A DNA stretch of 64,000 bases from Hungatella effluvii (GTDB taxonomy: Bacteria; Bacillota; Clostridia; Lachnospirales; Lachnospiraceae), in the NCBI RefSeq assembly GCF_003201875.1, contig NZ_QJKD01000004.1:330012-394011 (forward strand). The letters run 5' to 3'. Below, piece by piece: positions 27,064 to 36,729 of the stretch. A model generated the notes under the pieces. It worked only from the letters and a program-made list of their open reading frames with translations. It was not told the DNA's origin and did not search any database. How positions within the stretch are numbered: the first letter of the stretch is position 1; the number at the start of each line of letters is the position of its first letter. A program made the translations under genes and the position numbers.

Positions 27064-27927
27064 ATGAAAAAAAGAGAGAATGAAAGCTACCTTTCCGAGG
27101 TACTTAGCAAACTGACGGAGCACAAGATGGCCATGGTTGGGCTTTTTGTCATCACACTGGAGATCATTCTTGTGGTCGTGCTTCCGTTTATCATGCATTT
27201 AAATCCTTACGATTCGGATTATACGGCATTTTCCGCGGCGCCCAGCAGTCTTCATATTCTCGGCACGGATGCCATCGGGCGCGATATCTTTGCCAGACTG
27301 GTTTACGGAGGCAGGACCTCTCTTCTGGTAGGGTTATTGTCCACCATTATCAGCTGCGCCATCGGCGTTCCGCTGGGACTGATCGCAGGCTATTTCAGGG
27401 GCAAGGCGGAGATCGCCATCATGCGTGTGGCAGATATCTTCATGTCCTTCCCATCCATCGTCTTAATCCTGGTGCTGGTGGCGGTGATCGGACCGTCCAT
27501 CTGGTCGGTTACTATCGTAATCGGCGTGCTGGGCTGGACTCAGTTTGCCAGACTGATCTATGCCAATGTGCTTTCTGTTTCGGAAAAGGAATATGTGGAG
27601 TCTGCAAGGGCGATCGGTACTTCCAATTATAAGATTATTACGAAGTACATTTTACCGAACTCCTTTGCACCTATTCTGATTGCCATCACCTTTCAGATGG
27701 CCAGCGCGATCTTAATGGAATCATCTTTAAGCTTCCTGGGAATGGGCGTACAGCCGCCGGGAGCCAGCTGGGGCAATATGCTTTATGACGCCCAGTCGAT
27801 TACGGTTCTTTCCAAACGGCTCTGGATCTGGATGCCGCCGGGAATTGCACTGCTTATTACGGTGCTCAGCATCAATTTCCTGGGAGACGGAATCCGGGAT
27901 GCTCTGGATCCGAAGATCAAAATTTAA
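27064..27927 (+). CDS. Peptide ABC importer permease (OppC/DppC type)
   Basis: A 287-residue permease partner of OppB/DppB. The typical HILGTDAIGRDIFARLVYGGR and the EAA loop EKEYVESARAIGTSNYKIITKY are present, together with the ESSLSFLGMGVQPPGASWG terminus conserved in the family. A good AGGAGGG site precedes it. It forms the transmembrane pore with the preceding gene product. Confidence 0.93.
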   Translation: MKKRENESYLSEVLSKLTEHKMAMVGLFVITLEIILVVVLPFIMHLNPYDSDYTAFSAAPSSLHILGTDAIGRDIFARLVYGGRTSLLVGLLSTIISCAIGVPLGLIAGYFRGKAEIAIMRVADIFMSFPSIVLILVLVAVIGPSIWSVTIVIGVLGWTQFARLIYANVLSVSEKEYVESARAIGTSNYKIITKYILPNSFAPILIAITFQMASAILMESSLSFLGMGVQPPGASWGNMLYDAQSITVLSKRLWIWMPPGIALLITVLSINFLGDGIRDALDPKIKI

Positions 27928-27964
27928 AACAGGTAGTTATATCTACACATAAAAGGAGGACTCT

Positions 27965-29644
27965 ATGAGAAAAAGTAAGAGTAAGATAACGAGATTGACA
28001 GCCATCGCCATGGCGGGGGCCATGGTACTGGGGCTGAGTGCCTGCGGCGGCAAGAGCGCTGACAACGGTACGACGGCAGCCGGAAATACCGGAACCACTC
28101 AGGCGGCGGGAGAAACCACCGCAGCACAGGGATCGACAGGTGCGGCAGCGGGTGAGAAGGTGATCACAGCTGCGGTCAGCACCGCATGGGATACCATGAT
28201 GCCAATGAACACCACCAGTAATTATACCCGTATGATCTGTGACCAGATCTATGACCGTCTGACACAGTCCAACGCAGACGGAACGTATGAGGGACGTCTT
28301 GCCAAATCCTGGACGGTTAATGATGATTCCAGCGCGGTAACCTTTGAATTATATGACAATGCTGTGTGGTCGGACGGAGAACCTGTCACAGCGGCGGATG
28401 TAGTCTTCAGCTATCAGATGTATTCCGATCCCAGCGTGGATGCCAAGAGCCGTTACCACCTGCAGTATATTGCCGGTGTTGACGATTCCGGTGCGGAGCT
28501 TTCCGAGGATTCTATTGAAGTAACCGCCAATGGTGATCATGAAGTAACCTTCAATTTAAAGAGTTCCATGTTCGTGGATACATTCCTCCAGGATATTGAT
28601 ACGGTATTCATTATTCCGAAACATATCTTTGAAGGCAAGACCGCACAGGAGATTAACTCACCTGATTTATGGGCAAAGCCTGTAGGCTCCGGTCCATTTA
28701 TCTATGACAGCGAGATCAACGGGGAAAGAATGGAATTTGTAAAGAATCCCAACTACCACTTAGGCGCCCCTAAGATTGACCGTCTCGTAATCCGTGTGAC
28801 GGATTCTGCTTCCATGCTGGCAGGTCTGATCAATGGAGACTTAGATTTAATCGGCTATGGTTCCATTCTGATCGATGACTGGGATCTGGCAAATGAACAG
28901 GAAAACCTGGTTGCGGAGTCTATCCCGACGACTTCCTATACCACATTGATCTTTAATACCCAGAAGCCGTATCTGACCCAGGAAGTACGCCAGGCCCTGA
29001 GTATGGCGATTAACCGTCAGGTTCTCGTGGACGCTCTGTTACAGGGCCAGGGCGAGCAGATCGTAACTCCTATCGCGCCGATGAGCCCGTATTACAACAA
29101 GGACGTGACTGTATGGTACGATCCTGATAAGGCAAAGACCATGCTGGAAGAAGCAAAATTCCCGTTTGATCAGACGCTGACCTTCTATATTGCGGCAGGC
29201 AACAGTATTACCGAGCGTACAGCGGCCCTGATCGTACAGGATTTACAGAAGGTGGGCGTTAAGGTTCAGATTGAACAGGTAGACTTCCCGACCCTTATGA
29301 GTAACATGTTAGACGGCAAGCACGATATGGGAACCATCGGTTCCGGCGGTACCTTAGACCCGAGTGAGAGCCGTGAGATGATCCATCCGGAAAGTTCCGT
29401 CAACTTCTGCCAGTTAAGAGATACCGAGATGACTGACTTAATTGACAAGGGCAATGCAGAGCTGACCTTCGAAGCCAGAAAACCATACTTCGATGAGTAT
29501 CAGGTGATGGTGAAAGAGCGTTCCGCTATGGCTTATCTGTATACAAAGAATACATTAACTGTTCATAACAAGAGAATCACAGGTATTAACGCAGAGAATT
29601 TCGATTCCCTGAACTGGTCGACCTGGAATTGGGATGTACAGTAA
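27965..29644 (+). CDS. Peptide ABC importer, binding lipoprotein (family 5)
   Basis: A 559-residue family 5 solute-binding lipoprotein. The signal peptide ends in LSAC (lipobox, Cys about residue 26) and is followed by a Gly/Thr/Ala-rich linker. The mature part holds the family pattern DQIYDRLTQSNADGTYEGRLAKSWTVNDD and KNPNYHLGAPKIDRLVIR. The ATG at 27965 has a strong AAAGGAGGA site. Placing the binding protein between permeases and ATPases is unusual relative to oppA-first operons but common in this family. The ligand (peptide, or another small compound) cannot be told from sequence. Confidence 0.93.
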   Translation: MRKSKSKITRLTAIAMAGAMVLGLSACGGKSADNGTTAAGNTGTTQAAGETTAAQGSTGAAAGEKVITAAVSTAWDTMMPMNTTSNYTRMICDQIYDRLTQSNADGTYEGRLAKSWTVNDDSSAVTFELYDNAVWSDGEPVTAADVVFSYQMYSDPSVDAKSRYHLQYIAGVDDSGAELSEDSIEVTANGDHEVTFNLKSSMFVDTFLQDIDTVFIIPKHIFEGKTAQEINSPDLWAKPVGSGPFIYDSEINGERMEFVKNPNYHLGAPKIDRLVIRVTDSASMLAGLINGDLDLIGYGSILIDDWDLANEQENLVAESIPTTSYTTLIFNTQKPYLTQEVRQALSMAINRQVLVDALLQGQGEQIVTPIAPMSPYYNKDVTVWYDPDKAKTMLEEAKFPFDQTLTFYIAAGNSITERTAALIVQDLQKVGVKVQIEQVDFPTLMSNMLDGKHDMGTIGSGGTLDPSESREMIHPESSVNFCQLRDTEMTDLIDKGNAELTFEARKPYFDEYQVMVKERSAMAYLYTKNTLTVHNKRITGINAENFDSLNWSTWNWDVQ

Positions 29645-29678
29645 GGAACTTAAGAATAAAAGTTAAGAGGGAAAATTT

Positions 29679-30656
29679 ATGGATTCATTGCTTACGGTGG
29701 ACAATTTACAGGTCCAGTTTAATACAAAAAAAGGAATTAATACAGCGGTTGACGGCATCAGCTTTTCGGTTGGAAAAGGCGAGATACTGGGAATCGTGGG
29801 AGAATCGGGCTGCGGTAAGAGCGTAACCAGTTTGTCGATCCTGCGGCTTTTAGGAACGAACGCCCGGATATCCCAGGGAAGTGTTAAGCTGGAGGGCAGG
29901 GAGTTACTCTCCCTGTCTGAAGATGATATGTGTAAGATCCGGGGCAATGAGATCGCCATGATTTTCCAGGACCCGATGACGGCGCTCAATCCGACTCTGA
30001 CCATCGGCGACCAGCTGATCGAGCCTCTGGTGATTCACCAGGGCTTCAACAAGAAGGATGCCAGGAAAGAGGCGGTCGAGGTTCTGAAAAAAGTAGGAAT
30101 CTCGGCGCCGGAAAAGCGGCTGAAAGAGTATCCTCACCAGCTCTCCGGCGGCATGCGCCAGAGGGTCATGATCGCCATGGCCGTGTCCTGTGCGCCCAAG
30201 CTTCTGATCGCGGACGAGCCGACCACGGCGCTTGACGTGACGATTCAGGCTCAGATTCTGGAGCTCATGCTGGAATTAAGACAGAAGATGGATACGGCGG
30301 TCATTCTCATCACCCATGACATGGGCGTAGTGGCAGAGACAGCGGATAACATCCTGGTTCTTTACGCGGGCAAGGTTGTGGAATACGGATCGGTGAAAGA
30401 GATATTCAATACCCCCAAGCATCCGTATACAAAGGGTCTTTTAAGCTCCATACCGCCTTTGGAAGAGGACGTGGAGGAACTGAACACCATAGAGGGAACG
30501 GTGCCCGGGCCAGGACAGATGCCGGCCGGCTGCCGTTTCAGCCCAAGATGCCCTTATGCGGATGAACGGTGTGTGAAGGAACAGCCGGGAATCTATGAGG
30601 CAGGCGGTGCGAAGGTGAGCTGCTTTAGATATGAGGGTGATAACTATGAGAAGTGA
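29679..30656 (+). CDS. Peptide ABC importer ATPase (OppD/DppD type)
   Basis: A 325-residue ATPase: Walker A GESGCGKS near residue 43, Q loop [13 protein letters not shown], signature LSGGMRQR and Walker [13 protein letters not shown]. The C-terminal 45 residues are the oligopeptide ATPase extension with a Cys cluster ([14 protein letters not shown]) expected to hold an iron-sulfur cluster in this family. It overlaps the next ATPase gene by 11 nt. Confidence 0.93.
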   Translation: MDSLLTVDNLQVQFNTKKGINTAVDGISFSVGKGEILGIVGESGCGKSVTSLSILRLLGTNARISQGSVKLEGRELLSLSEDDMCKIRGNEIAMIFQDPMTALNPTLTIGDQLIEPLVIHQGFNKKDARKEAVEVLKKVGISAPEKRLKEYPHQLSGGMRQRVMIAMAVSCAPKLLIADEPTTALDVTIQAQILELMLELRQKMDTAVILITHDMGVVAETADNILVLYAGKVVEYGSVKEIFNTPKHPYTKGLLSSIPPLEEDVEELNTIEGTVPGPGQMPAGCRFSPRCPYADERCVKEQPGIYEAGGAKVSCFRYEGDNYEK

Positions 30657-31641
30657 GAATCAGGTGTTACTGGAAACGAAAGATTTGAGAAAATATTTTA
30701 GCGGAAAAAAGGGGCTGTTTAACTTAAATCCCCCGGTGGTAAAGGCGGTCGACGATATCAACCTGACGATTCACAAGGGCGAGACTCTCGGCCTTGTCGG
30801 TGAATCCGGCTGCGGAAAATCCACTCTCGGCAGAACGATCTTAAAGCTGATTCCCATGACCTCCGGTCAGGTGATTTACAACGGGGAAGATATTGCCGCC
30901 TATGACAAGAAGCAGATGTGGGAGATGCGCAAGCGGATGCAGATCATCTTCCAGGATCCCTACAGCTCGCTGAATCCGCGAATGACGGTGTATGATCTGG
31001 TCAGCGCTCCCCTGGAGGTCTACGGGATCGGAAGCGCTGCAGAGCGGAAGGAGATGGTCATATCCATCTTAAACGATGTAGGACTGGACAAACAGTATTT
31101 GAACCGTTTTCCTCATGAATTCTCAGGAGGCCAGCGTCAGAGAATCGGCATAGCCAGGGCTCTGATCCTGAACCCGGAGTTCGTGGTCTGCGACGAGGCG
31201 GTATCGGCCCTCGACGTGTCTGTGCGGGCGCAGGTTCTGAACCTGATGAAAAAGATGCAGCAGAAGAGGAATCTCACCTATTTATTCATATCCCACGATT
31301 TGAGCGTGGTCCGCCACGTCAGCGACCGCGTGGCTGTTATGTATCTGGGAAGTGTGGTTGAGATCGCTGACAAGCAGGATTTATACGGGGCGCCGCTCCA
31401 TCCCTATACCAGGGCGCTGCTCTCCGCCATCCCCATTCCGGACGCCAACAGAAAGCGCAACCGCATCATATTGGAGGGAGACGTTCCCAGCGCCTATAAT
31501 CCGCCTTCCGGCTGTAAGTTCCACACCCGCTGTCCCTATGCGACAGACCGGTGCCGGGAAGAGGTTCCGGCATTAAGAGATATGGGCGGCGGCCATGGTG
31601 TGGCGTGCCACTTTCCAGGGGATTTTTCAGTGAAGGGCTGA
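30646..31641 (+). CDS. Peptide ABC importer ATPase (OppF/DppF type)
   Basis: The 331-residue second ATPase of the importer. Walker [10 protein letters not shown] loop QIIFQDPYSSLNPR, signature FSGGQRQR, and Walker B FVVCDEAVSALD are present; the C terminus has the CKFHTRCPYATDRC Cys motif like its partner. The start at 30646 sits inside the end of the previous gene with GAGGGTGAT upstream, so the two ATPases are translated together; the in-frame codon at 30631 is too early. It ends the operon. The next promoter begins within 10 nt. Confidence 0.93.
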   Translation: MRSENQVLLETKDLRKYFSGKKGLFNLNPPVVKAVDDINLTIHKGETLGLVGESGCGKSTLGRTILKLIPMTSGQVIYNGEDIAAYDKKQMWEMRKRMQIIFQDPYSSLNPRMTVYDLVSAPLEVYGIGSAAERKEMVISILNDVGLDKQYLNRFPHEFSGGQRQRIGIARALILNPEFVVCDEAVSALDVSVRAQVLNLMKKMQQKRNLTYLFISHDLSVVRHVSDRVAVMYLGSVVEIADKQDLYGAPLHPYTRALLSAIPIPDANRKRNRIILEGDVPSAYNPPSGCKFHTRCPYATDRCREEVPALRDMGGGHGVACHFPGDFSVKG

Positions 31642-31650
31642 CGAATTTTC

Positions 31651-31680
31651 TTGACATAAGCCCGAACCCGGTGGTACTAT
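31651..31680 (+). promoter_or_regulatory. Promoter of glpK
   Basis: TTGACA (31651-31656) and TACTAT (31675-31680) are 18 bp apart, giving a leader of about 215 nt. Confidence 0.65.
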
Positions 31681-31697
31681 AATCATAGTTTATATAG

Positions 31698-31768
31698 AAA
31701 CCTTAGAGATGACAGAGCAGGTTAAACACACGGGGCCGTAAACCCCGTTGTTTTGCCGGCTCTTTCCT
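31698..31768 (+). promoter_or_regulatory. Terminator-type leader of glpK, shared with glpA leader
   Basis: The leader has AAACCTT (31698-31704) about 10 nt ahead of a stem AGAGCAGG (31714-31721) / CCGGCTCT (31756-31763) ending in TTTCC, with an inner hairpin ACGGGG/CCCCGT (31730-31735, 31743-31748). The same order and spacing recur at 33460 (glpA-like gene) and at 42852 (antiporter). Such leader terminators controlled by the G3P-sensing antiterminator GlpP are established for B. subtilis glpFK and glpD, so a GlpP-type system is likely here (inference). Confidence 0.5.
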
Positions 31769-31902
31769 TGTTTATCAGGGGCCGTCCATTATAATGGGGA
31801 CCAGACGGTCATCTCAGAAAAGGCCATAACGGCTGCCATTTATTATTACAGCAACCTGTGCGCAGAGTGCGTGGGGGTTCGTTACCAGAAGGGAGAAGAA
31901 AC

Positions 31903-33399
31903 ATGGGGAAGTATGTCATTGCATTGGACCAGGGGACGACAAGCTCCAGATGTATCCTGTTTGATGAGCAGGGAACGATCTGCAGCGTGGCGCAGAAGGA
32001 GTTTACACAGATCTTTCCGCAGCCGGGCTGGGTGGAGCATAATCCGATGGAGATCTGGTCATCCCAGCTGTCCGTAACCATGGAGGCGATGGGGAAAATA
32101 GGGGCGCATTACAGCGACATCGCAGCCATCGGCATCACGAATCAGCGTGAGACGACCATCGTATGGGATAAGGAGACCGGAGAACCGGTTTACAACGCCA
32201 TCGTGTGGCAGTGCCGCAGGACGGCGGACCGTATTGAAGAATTGAAAAAAGACGAGCTTGCGAACCGGATTCGGGAGAAGACCGGCCTGATTCCGGATGC
32301 CTATTTTTCGGGAAGCAAGATCGAATGGATCCTAAATCACGTGGAAGGCGCCAGGGAACGGGCAGAGCGGGGAGAACTGCTGTTTGGAACCGTGGATACG
32401 TGGCTGATCTGGAACCTGACCAAGGGCTGTATTCATGTGACCGATTATACGAACGCATCGAGAACCATGCTGTTTGATATTCACAGGAGATGCTGGGATG
32501 ATGAGATTCTGGAGTATTTCGGAATTCCCAGGTGCATGCTTCCGGATGTGAAGCCCTCCAGCTGCGTTTATGGCTATACATCCTCCGATGTGATGGGGGG
32601 AAAGATCCCGATCGCCGGAGCGGCCGGAGATCAGCAGGCGGCGCTGTTCGGCCAGTGCTGTTTTGACGAGGGCGAAGTGAAGAATACATATGGAACCGGA
32701 TGTTTCCTGCTTATGAATACAGGGGAGAAAGCGGTTCACTCACAGAACGGCCTTCTTACCACCATTGCGGCCAGCGACGGGAACGAGGTGCGTTATGCGC
32801 TGGAGGGCAGTGTCTTCGTGGCGGGAGCCGCGGTACAGTGGCTGAGAGACGAGATGCGTATGGTGAGAAGCGCGCCGCAGACGGAGGAATACTGCACGGC
32901 GGTAGCCGATACGGGCGGCGTCTATGTGGTGCCTGCTTTTGCCGGCCTGGGTGCGCCCTATTGGGACCAGTATGCCAGAGGAACCATCGTAGGGGTGACC
33001 CGCGGTACCAGCAAGGAGCAGTTTATACGCGCCACCGTGGAATCCATGGCGTACCAGGTGTACGACTTAATCGAGGCCATGCAGCAGGATTCCGGTATCT
33101 GCTTAAGGCAGCTTCGGGTAGACGGCGGCGCCTGCGCCAATAACTTCCTGATGCAGTTCCAGGCAGACCTTTTAAATACTGCGATTATCCGTCCGGACTG
33201 TATCGAGACCACCGCGCTGGGAGCTGCCTATCTGGCGGGTCTTGCCGTGGGTTACTGGAAGGACAAGGAAGAGATCAGAAAGAACTGGAAGGTGTCCAGG
33301 GCGTTTGAGAGCGGCATGGATGAGGAACAGCGCCGCCGCCTCGTAAAGGGCTGGAAGCGGGCCGTTAAGTGCGCGCTGTGCTGGGCAGAGGAAGAGTAA
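31903..33399 (+). CDS. glpK: Glycerol kinase
   Basis: A 498-residue FGGY kinase that phosphorylates glycerol to glycerol-3-phosphate using ATP. The N-terminal [18 protein letters not shown], the [11 protein letters not shown] segment and the C-terminal [19 protein letters not shown] are diagnostic of GlpK. The ATG at 31903 follows AGAAGGGAGAAG; the longer frame to 31858 is ignored. No glycerol facilitator gene is near. Downstream is the glycerol-3-phosphate oxidising set, which has its own promoter and leader at 33418. Confidence 0.96.
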   Translation: MGKYVIALDQGTTSSRCILFDEQGTICSVAQKEFTQIFPQPGWVEHNPMEIWSSQLSVTMEAMGKIGAHYSDIAAIGITNQRETTIVWDKETGEPVYNAIVWQCRRTADRIEELKKDELANRIREKTGLIPDAYFSGSKIEWILNHVEGARERAERGELLFGTVDTWLIWNLTKGCIHVTDYTNASRTMLFDIHRRCWDDEILEYFGIPRCMLPDVKPSSCVYGYTSSDVMGGKIPIAGAAGDQQAALFGQCCFDEGEVKNTYGTGCFLLMNTGEKAVHSQNGLLTTIAASDGNEVRYALEGSVFVAGAAVQWLRDEMRMVRSAPQTEEYCTAVADTGGVYVVPAFAGLGAPYWDQYARGTIVGVTRGTSKEQFIRATVESMAYQVYDLIEAMQQDSGICLRQLRVDGGACANNFLMQFQADLLNTAIIRPDCIETTALGAAYLAGLAVGYWKDKEEIRKNWKVSRAFESGMDEEQRRRLVKGWKRAVKCALCWAEEE

Positions 33400-33417
33400 A
33401 GTAAGAAGCATTTGTAC

Positions 33418-33446
33418 TTGACACCGGTCACCGGGTGTGATAGCAT
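33418..33446 (+). promoter_or_regulatory. Promoter of the glycerol-3-phosphate oxidation operon
   Basis: TTGACA (33418-33423) and TAGCAT (33441-33446) are exactly 17 bp apart. Confidence 0.7.
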
Positions 33447-33459
33447 GAAACTAAATATG

Positions 33460-33525
33460 AAACCTTGAGACGACAGAGTAAGGTAGATAGACGGAGGTAA
33501 TCCGTTTGTTTCCCTTACTCTTTTT
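33460..33525 (+). promoter_or_regulatory. Terminator-type leader, shared with glpK
   Basis: AAACCTT (33460-33466), then stem AGAGTAAGG (33475-33483) / CCTTACTCT (33513-33521) followed by TTTTT, with an inner hairpin ACGGA/TCCGT (33491-33495, 33501-33505). This is the best copy of the leader family and looks like an intrinsic terminator that must be overcome for the genes downstream to be read. Confidence 0.6.
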
Positions 33526-33602
33526 GCGTAGAAGGAAAATGTTTTTACTCCGCAAAACGCTTCGTTTCACAGGAACGAGAGGATCAATCAGGAGGAATGA
33601 AA

Positions 33603-35039
33603 ATGGAAAGTTTGAATTACGATGCGGTCATCATTGGCGGCGGGGTAACCGGATGCGCGGTAGCCAGGGAACTGTCCCGCTACGAGCTGTCGGTCTGTGT
33701 ACTGGAAAAGGAAGAGGATGTGTGCTCAGGTACATCGAAAGCCAACAGCGCCATCGCTCACGCCGGGCATGATGCCACACCAGGCTCCTTAAAGGCGAAA
33801 TTCAATGTACAGGGAAGCCAGATGATGGAACCGCTCTCGAAGGAACTGGATTTTGACTACGTGAGAAATGGTTCTCTCGTTCTCTGCTTCTCAAACGACG
33901 ATCTCCCGGCGCTTAAAGAGCTCCTGGAAAAGGGAAAATGCAATGGGGTCCAGGGACTGGAGATTATCTCCGGCGATGAAGTCAGAAGGATGGAGCCTAA
34001 CGTGACAGATACCGTGGTGGCAGCGCTCTACGCGCCGACTGGCGGAATTGTCTGCCCCTTTGGCCTTACCATCGCGCTGGCCGAAAACGCAGCGGACAAC
34101 GGAGTGGAATTCAAATTTCTGACTGAAGTAAATGAGATTAAGAAAGACGGAGAAGGCTACATCCTGGAGACAGGAAAGGGAGCCATAACGACGAAATATA
34201 TTATCAATGCCGCAGGCGTTTACGCGGACCGCTTCCACAACATGGTCAGCGGAAATAAGATACATATTACCCCGCGCAAGGGCGACTACTGCCTGCTGGA
34301 CAAAGAAGCGGGCGGCCATGTGAGCCATACCATTTTCCAGCTTCCGGGTAAATTGGGAAAGGGCGTTCTGGTATCACCGACGGTCCATGGCAACCTGCTT
34401 ACCGGACCGACCGCTGTGGATATCGAGGATAAGGAAGGCAGCGCCACAACGGCGGAAGAGCTGGCATTTGTCATAGAGAAGTCTTCCATCGGCGTAAAGA
34501 ACGTTCCGTTCCGTCAGGTTATTACATCTTTCTCCGGTCTCCGGGCCCATGAGGATGGCGATGATTTCATTATCGGTGAAGCGGAGGATGCACCGGGGTT
34601 CTTCGACGCGGCCGGCATCGAATCTCCGGGTCTTACCAGTGCACCGGCCATTGGCGTCTATCTGGCAGAGCTTATAGCCGGTAAGGCGGGAGCCGTTCAG
34701 AAGAAGGACTGGAAGCGGGAGCGCAGAGGCATTGTCCGTCCGGAGAAGATGAGTGTGGAAGAGAGAGCGGAGCTGATCCGTCAGAGACCGGAATACGGCA
34801 CGATCATCTGCCGCTGTGAAGGTGTCAGCGAAGGCGAGATCATAGATTCCATAAGAAGAACGCTGGGAGCGGTGTCGCTGGACGGCGTGAAGCGCAGAGT
34901 CAGACAGGGCATGGGAAGATGCCAGGCCGGCTTCTGCACGCCGAGGACCATGGAGATCCTGTCCCGAGAGCTTGGAATCACAATGGAAGAAGTCTGCAAA
35001 AATGCGCCCGGATCCAATATGCTGACCGGTCAGAAATAA
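33603..35039 (+). CDS. FAD glycerol-3-phosphate dehydrogenase-like protein with BFD [2Fe-2S] domain
   Basis: A 478-residue flavoprotein. Residues 1-380 are a D-amino-acid-oxidase/GlpA-type FAD domain with an N-terminal dinucleotide fold (YDAVIIGGGVTGCAVARELS). The C-terminal 90 residues form a BFD-like [2Fe-2S] domain: CRC at about residue 401 and CQAGFC about 35 residues later supply the four Cys ligands. This combination, followed by a second flavoprotein and DUF1667, is a known glycerol-3-phosphate oxidation cluster in Firmicutes and Thermotoga. The ATG at 33603 is 7 nt after AGGAGG; the ATG at 33597 would touch the site. Oxidation of glycerol-3-phosphate to dihydroxyacetone phosphate is the expected reaction. 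Confidence 0.88.
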   Translation: MESLNYDAVIIGGGVTGCAVARELSRYELSVCVLEKEEDVCSGTSKANSAIAHAGHDATPGSLKAKFNVQGSQMMEPLSKELDFDYVRNGSLVLCFSNDDLPALKELLEKGKCNGVQGLEIISGDEVRRMEPNVTDTVVAALYAPTGGIVCPFGLTIALAENAADNGVEFKFLTEVNEIKKDGEGYILETGKGAITTKYIINAAGVYADRFHNMVSGNKIHITPRKGDYCLLDKEAGGHVSHTIFQLPGKLGKGVLVSPTVHGNLLTGPTAVDIEDKEGSATTAEELAFVIEKSSIGVKNVPFRQVITSFSGLRAHEDGDDFIIGEAEDAPGFFDAAGIESPGLTSAPAIGVYLAELIAGKAGAVQKKDWKRERRGIVRPEKMSVEERAELIRQRPEYGTIICRCEGVSEGEIIDSIRRTLGAVSLDGVKRRVRQGMGRCQAGFCTPRTMEILSRELGITMEEVCKNAPGSNMLTGQK

Positions 35040-35052
35040 GGGGGAGAATGAT

Positions 35053-36318
35053 ATGACACAACATGATATCGTAATCATCGGAGGCGGCCCGGCCGGGCTG
35101 GCGGCAGCGGTTGCCGCAAAACGGGCAGGAGCGGAAGATATCCTGATTCTGGAGAGGGACAGCTGCCTGGGAGGTATCTTAAACCAGTGTATCCACAACG
35201 GATTTGGACTTCACACGTTCAAGGAAGAGCTGACCGGACCGGAGTATGCGGCGCGCTATATTGACATGGTAAAAGAGGAGAAGATCCCCTACAAATTAAA
35301 TACCATGGTCATTGATATTAATAAAGAGAAGGAAATCACTGTCATCAACCGGGAAGACGGATTGCATGTAATCAAGGCTAAGGCCATCATCCTGGCCATG
35401 GGCTGCCGGGAACGTCCCCGCGGCGCATTAAACATCCCGGGTTACCGTCCGGCGGGAATCTATTCGGCGGGCACGGCGCAGCGCCTCATGAACATCGAGG
35501 GCTTCAGCGTGGGCCGTGAGGTCGTGATTCTGGGTTCCGGCGATATCGGACTCATTATGGCAAGAAGAATGACGCTGGAAGGCGCAAAGGTGAAGGTCGT
35601 TGCGGAGCTGATGCCTTATTCCGGCGGCTTAAAGAGAAATATCGTTCAGTGTCTCGACGACTACGGCATCCCGCTGAAGCTCAGCCACACTGTGATTGAT
35701 ATTCAGGGAAAAGAGCGGGTAACAGGAATTACTCTGGCAAAGGTAGACGAGAACCGGAAACCGATTCCGGGGACAGAGGAATACTACAGCTGCGATACCC
35801 TTCTTCTCTCCGTGGGACTGATCCCGGAAAATGAGCTTACCAAGGGCATCGGCGCATCCATGAACCGGGTGACTCAGGGGCCGAATGTCAATGATCAGCT
35901 GGAAACTGATACCAGCGGCGTGTTTGCCTGCGGCAACGTGCTTCATGTACATGATCTGGTTGATTACGTTTCCGAGGAGGCGACTCTGGCCGGCTCCAAT
36001 GCCGCAGCGTATGTGGGAGCGGGAAGCGAAAAGCAGACGGGTCATATTGTTGTACTGAAAGCGGAGAACGGGGTCCGTTACACGGTTCCCCAGGCGATTG
36101 ATATCGATCATATGAATGACAAGGTTACGGTGAGATTCCGTGTGGCCGATGTCTATAAGGACCGCTTTATCAGCGTCTATTACGACGGGGTGCGTGTGTC
36201 GAAAAAGAAGAAAAAAGTCCTCGCGCCAGGTGAGATGGAGCAGGTCGTGTTAAAGAAAGACAGCTTTTCCGGCTGCCCCGACTTAAAAAATATTGTGATT
36301 TGTACGGAGGTGGAGTAA
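35053..36318 (+). CDS. FAD/NAD(P)-dependent oxidoreductase (GlpB-like partner)
   Basis: A 421-residue pyridine-nucleotide-type flavoprotein with an N-terminal FAD fold (DIVIIGGGPAGLAAAVAAKRAG), a CLGGILNQCIHNGFG segment, AMGCRERPRG, and a second nucleotide-binding fold VVILGSGDIGLIMARRM near residue 160. It begins 13 nt after the previous gene and ends 1 nt before the DUF1667 gene, so the three are a complex candidate. It would pass electrons from the dehydrogenase to an unknown acceptor (inference). The same fold is found in HcnB-like subunits. Confidence 0.88.
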   Translation: MTQHDIVIIGGGPAGLAAAVAAKRAGAEDILILERDSCLGGILNQCIHNGFGLHTFKEELTGPEYAARYIDMVKEEKIPYKLNTMVIDINKEKEITVINREDGLHVIKAKAIILAMGCRERPRGALNIPGYRPAGIYSAGTAQRLMNIEGFSVGREVVILGSGDIGLIMARRMTLEGAKVKVVAELMPYSGGLKRNIVQCLDDYGIPLKLSHTVIDIQGKERVTGITLAKVDENRKPIPGTEEYYSCDTLLLSVGLIPENELTKGIGASMNRVTQGPNVNDQLETDTSGVFACGNVLHVHDLVDYVSEEATLAGSNAAAYVGAGSEKQTGHIVVLKAENGVRYTVPQAIDIDHMNDKVTVRFRVADVYKDRFISVYYDGVRVSKKKKKVLAPGEMEQVVLKKDSFSGCPDLKNIVICTEVE

Positions 36319-36319
36319 A

Positions 36320-36697
36320 ATGGAGGTTAGAGAGTTAATCTGTATCGGCTGTCCGCTTGGCTGTCCCCTGACGGTTCGTCTGGAAGGAGGCGAGGTGGAG
36401 GTCTCCGGCAATACGTGTGTGAGAGGCGCCGATTACGCAAAGAAGGAAGTGTTAAGCCCCACCAGGATCGTAACCTCTTCCGTTCACGTGGCTGGCGGAA
36501 CTATTGAGATGGTATCCGTTAAGACGGAACATGATATACCGAAGGGCAAGATCTTCGAATGTATGGGTGAGATACGCAAGGTGACGATTCCGGCCCCTGT
36601 GAAGATCGGTGATGTAGTGATAGCGGACTGCGCCGGAACGGGAGTACCCATCGTGGCAACGAAGAACGTGGAGTCAGTAACAGAGCCTGTGGCATAA
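36320..36697 (+). CDS. DUF1667 protein with Cys motif
   Basis: A 125-residue DUF1667 protein. The N-terminal ICIGCPLGCPLTV has three Cys (C-x2-C-x3-C) and a fourth follows in NTCVRGADYA, a possible iron-sulfur site. It is nearly always encoded next to the GlpA/GlpB-like flavoproteins, so it is probably a third subunit or electron carrier. It starts 1 nt after the flavoprotein stop, with GGAGGTGG as ribosome binding site inside that gene. Confidence 0.88.
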   Translation: MEVRELICIGCPLGCPLTVRLEGGEVEVSGNTCVRGADYAKKEVLSPTRIVTSSVHVAGGTIEMVSVKTEHDIPKGKIFECMGEIRKVTIPAPVKIGDVVIADCAGTGVPIVATKNVESVTEPVA

Positions 36698-36729
36698 AAG
36701 ACCTTAAACAGAAAGGAATCAGAAGACAT

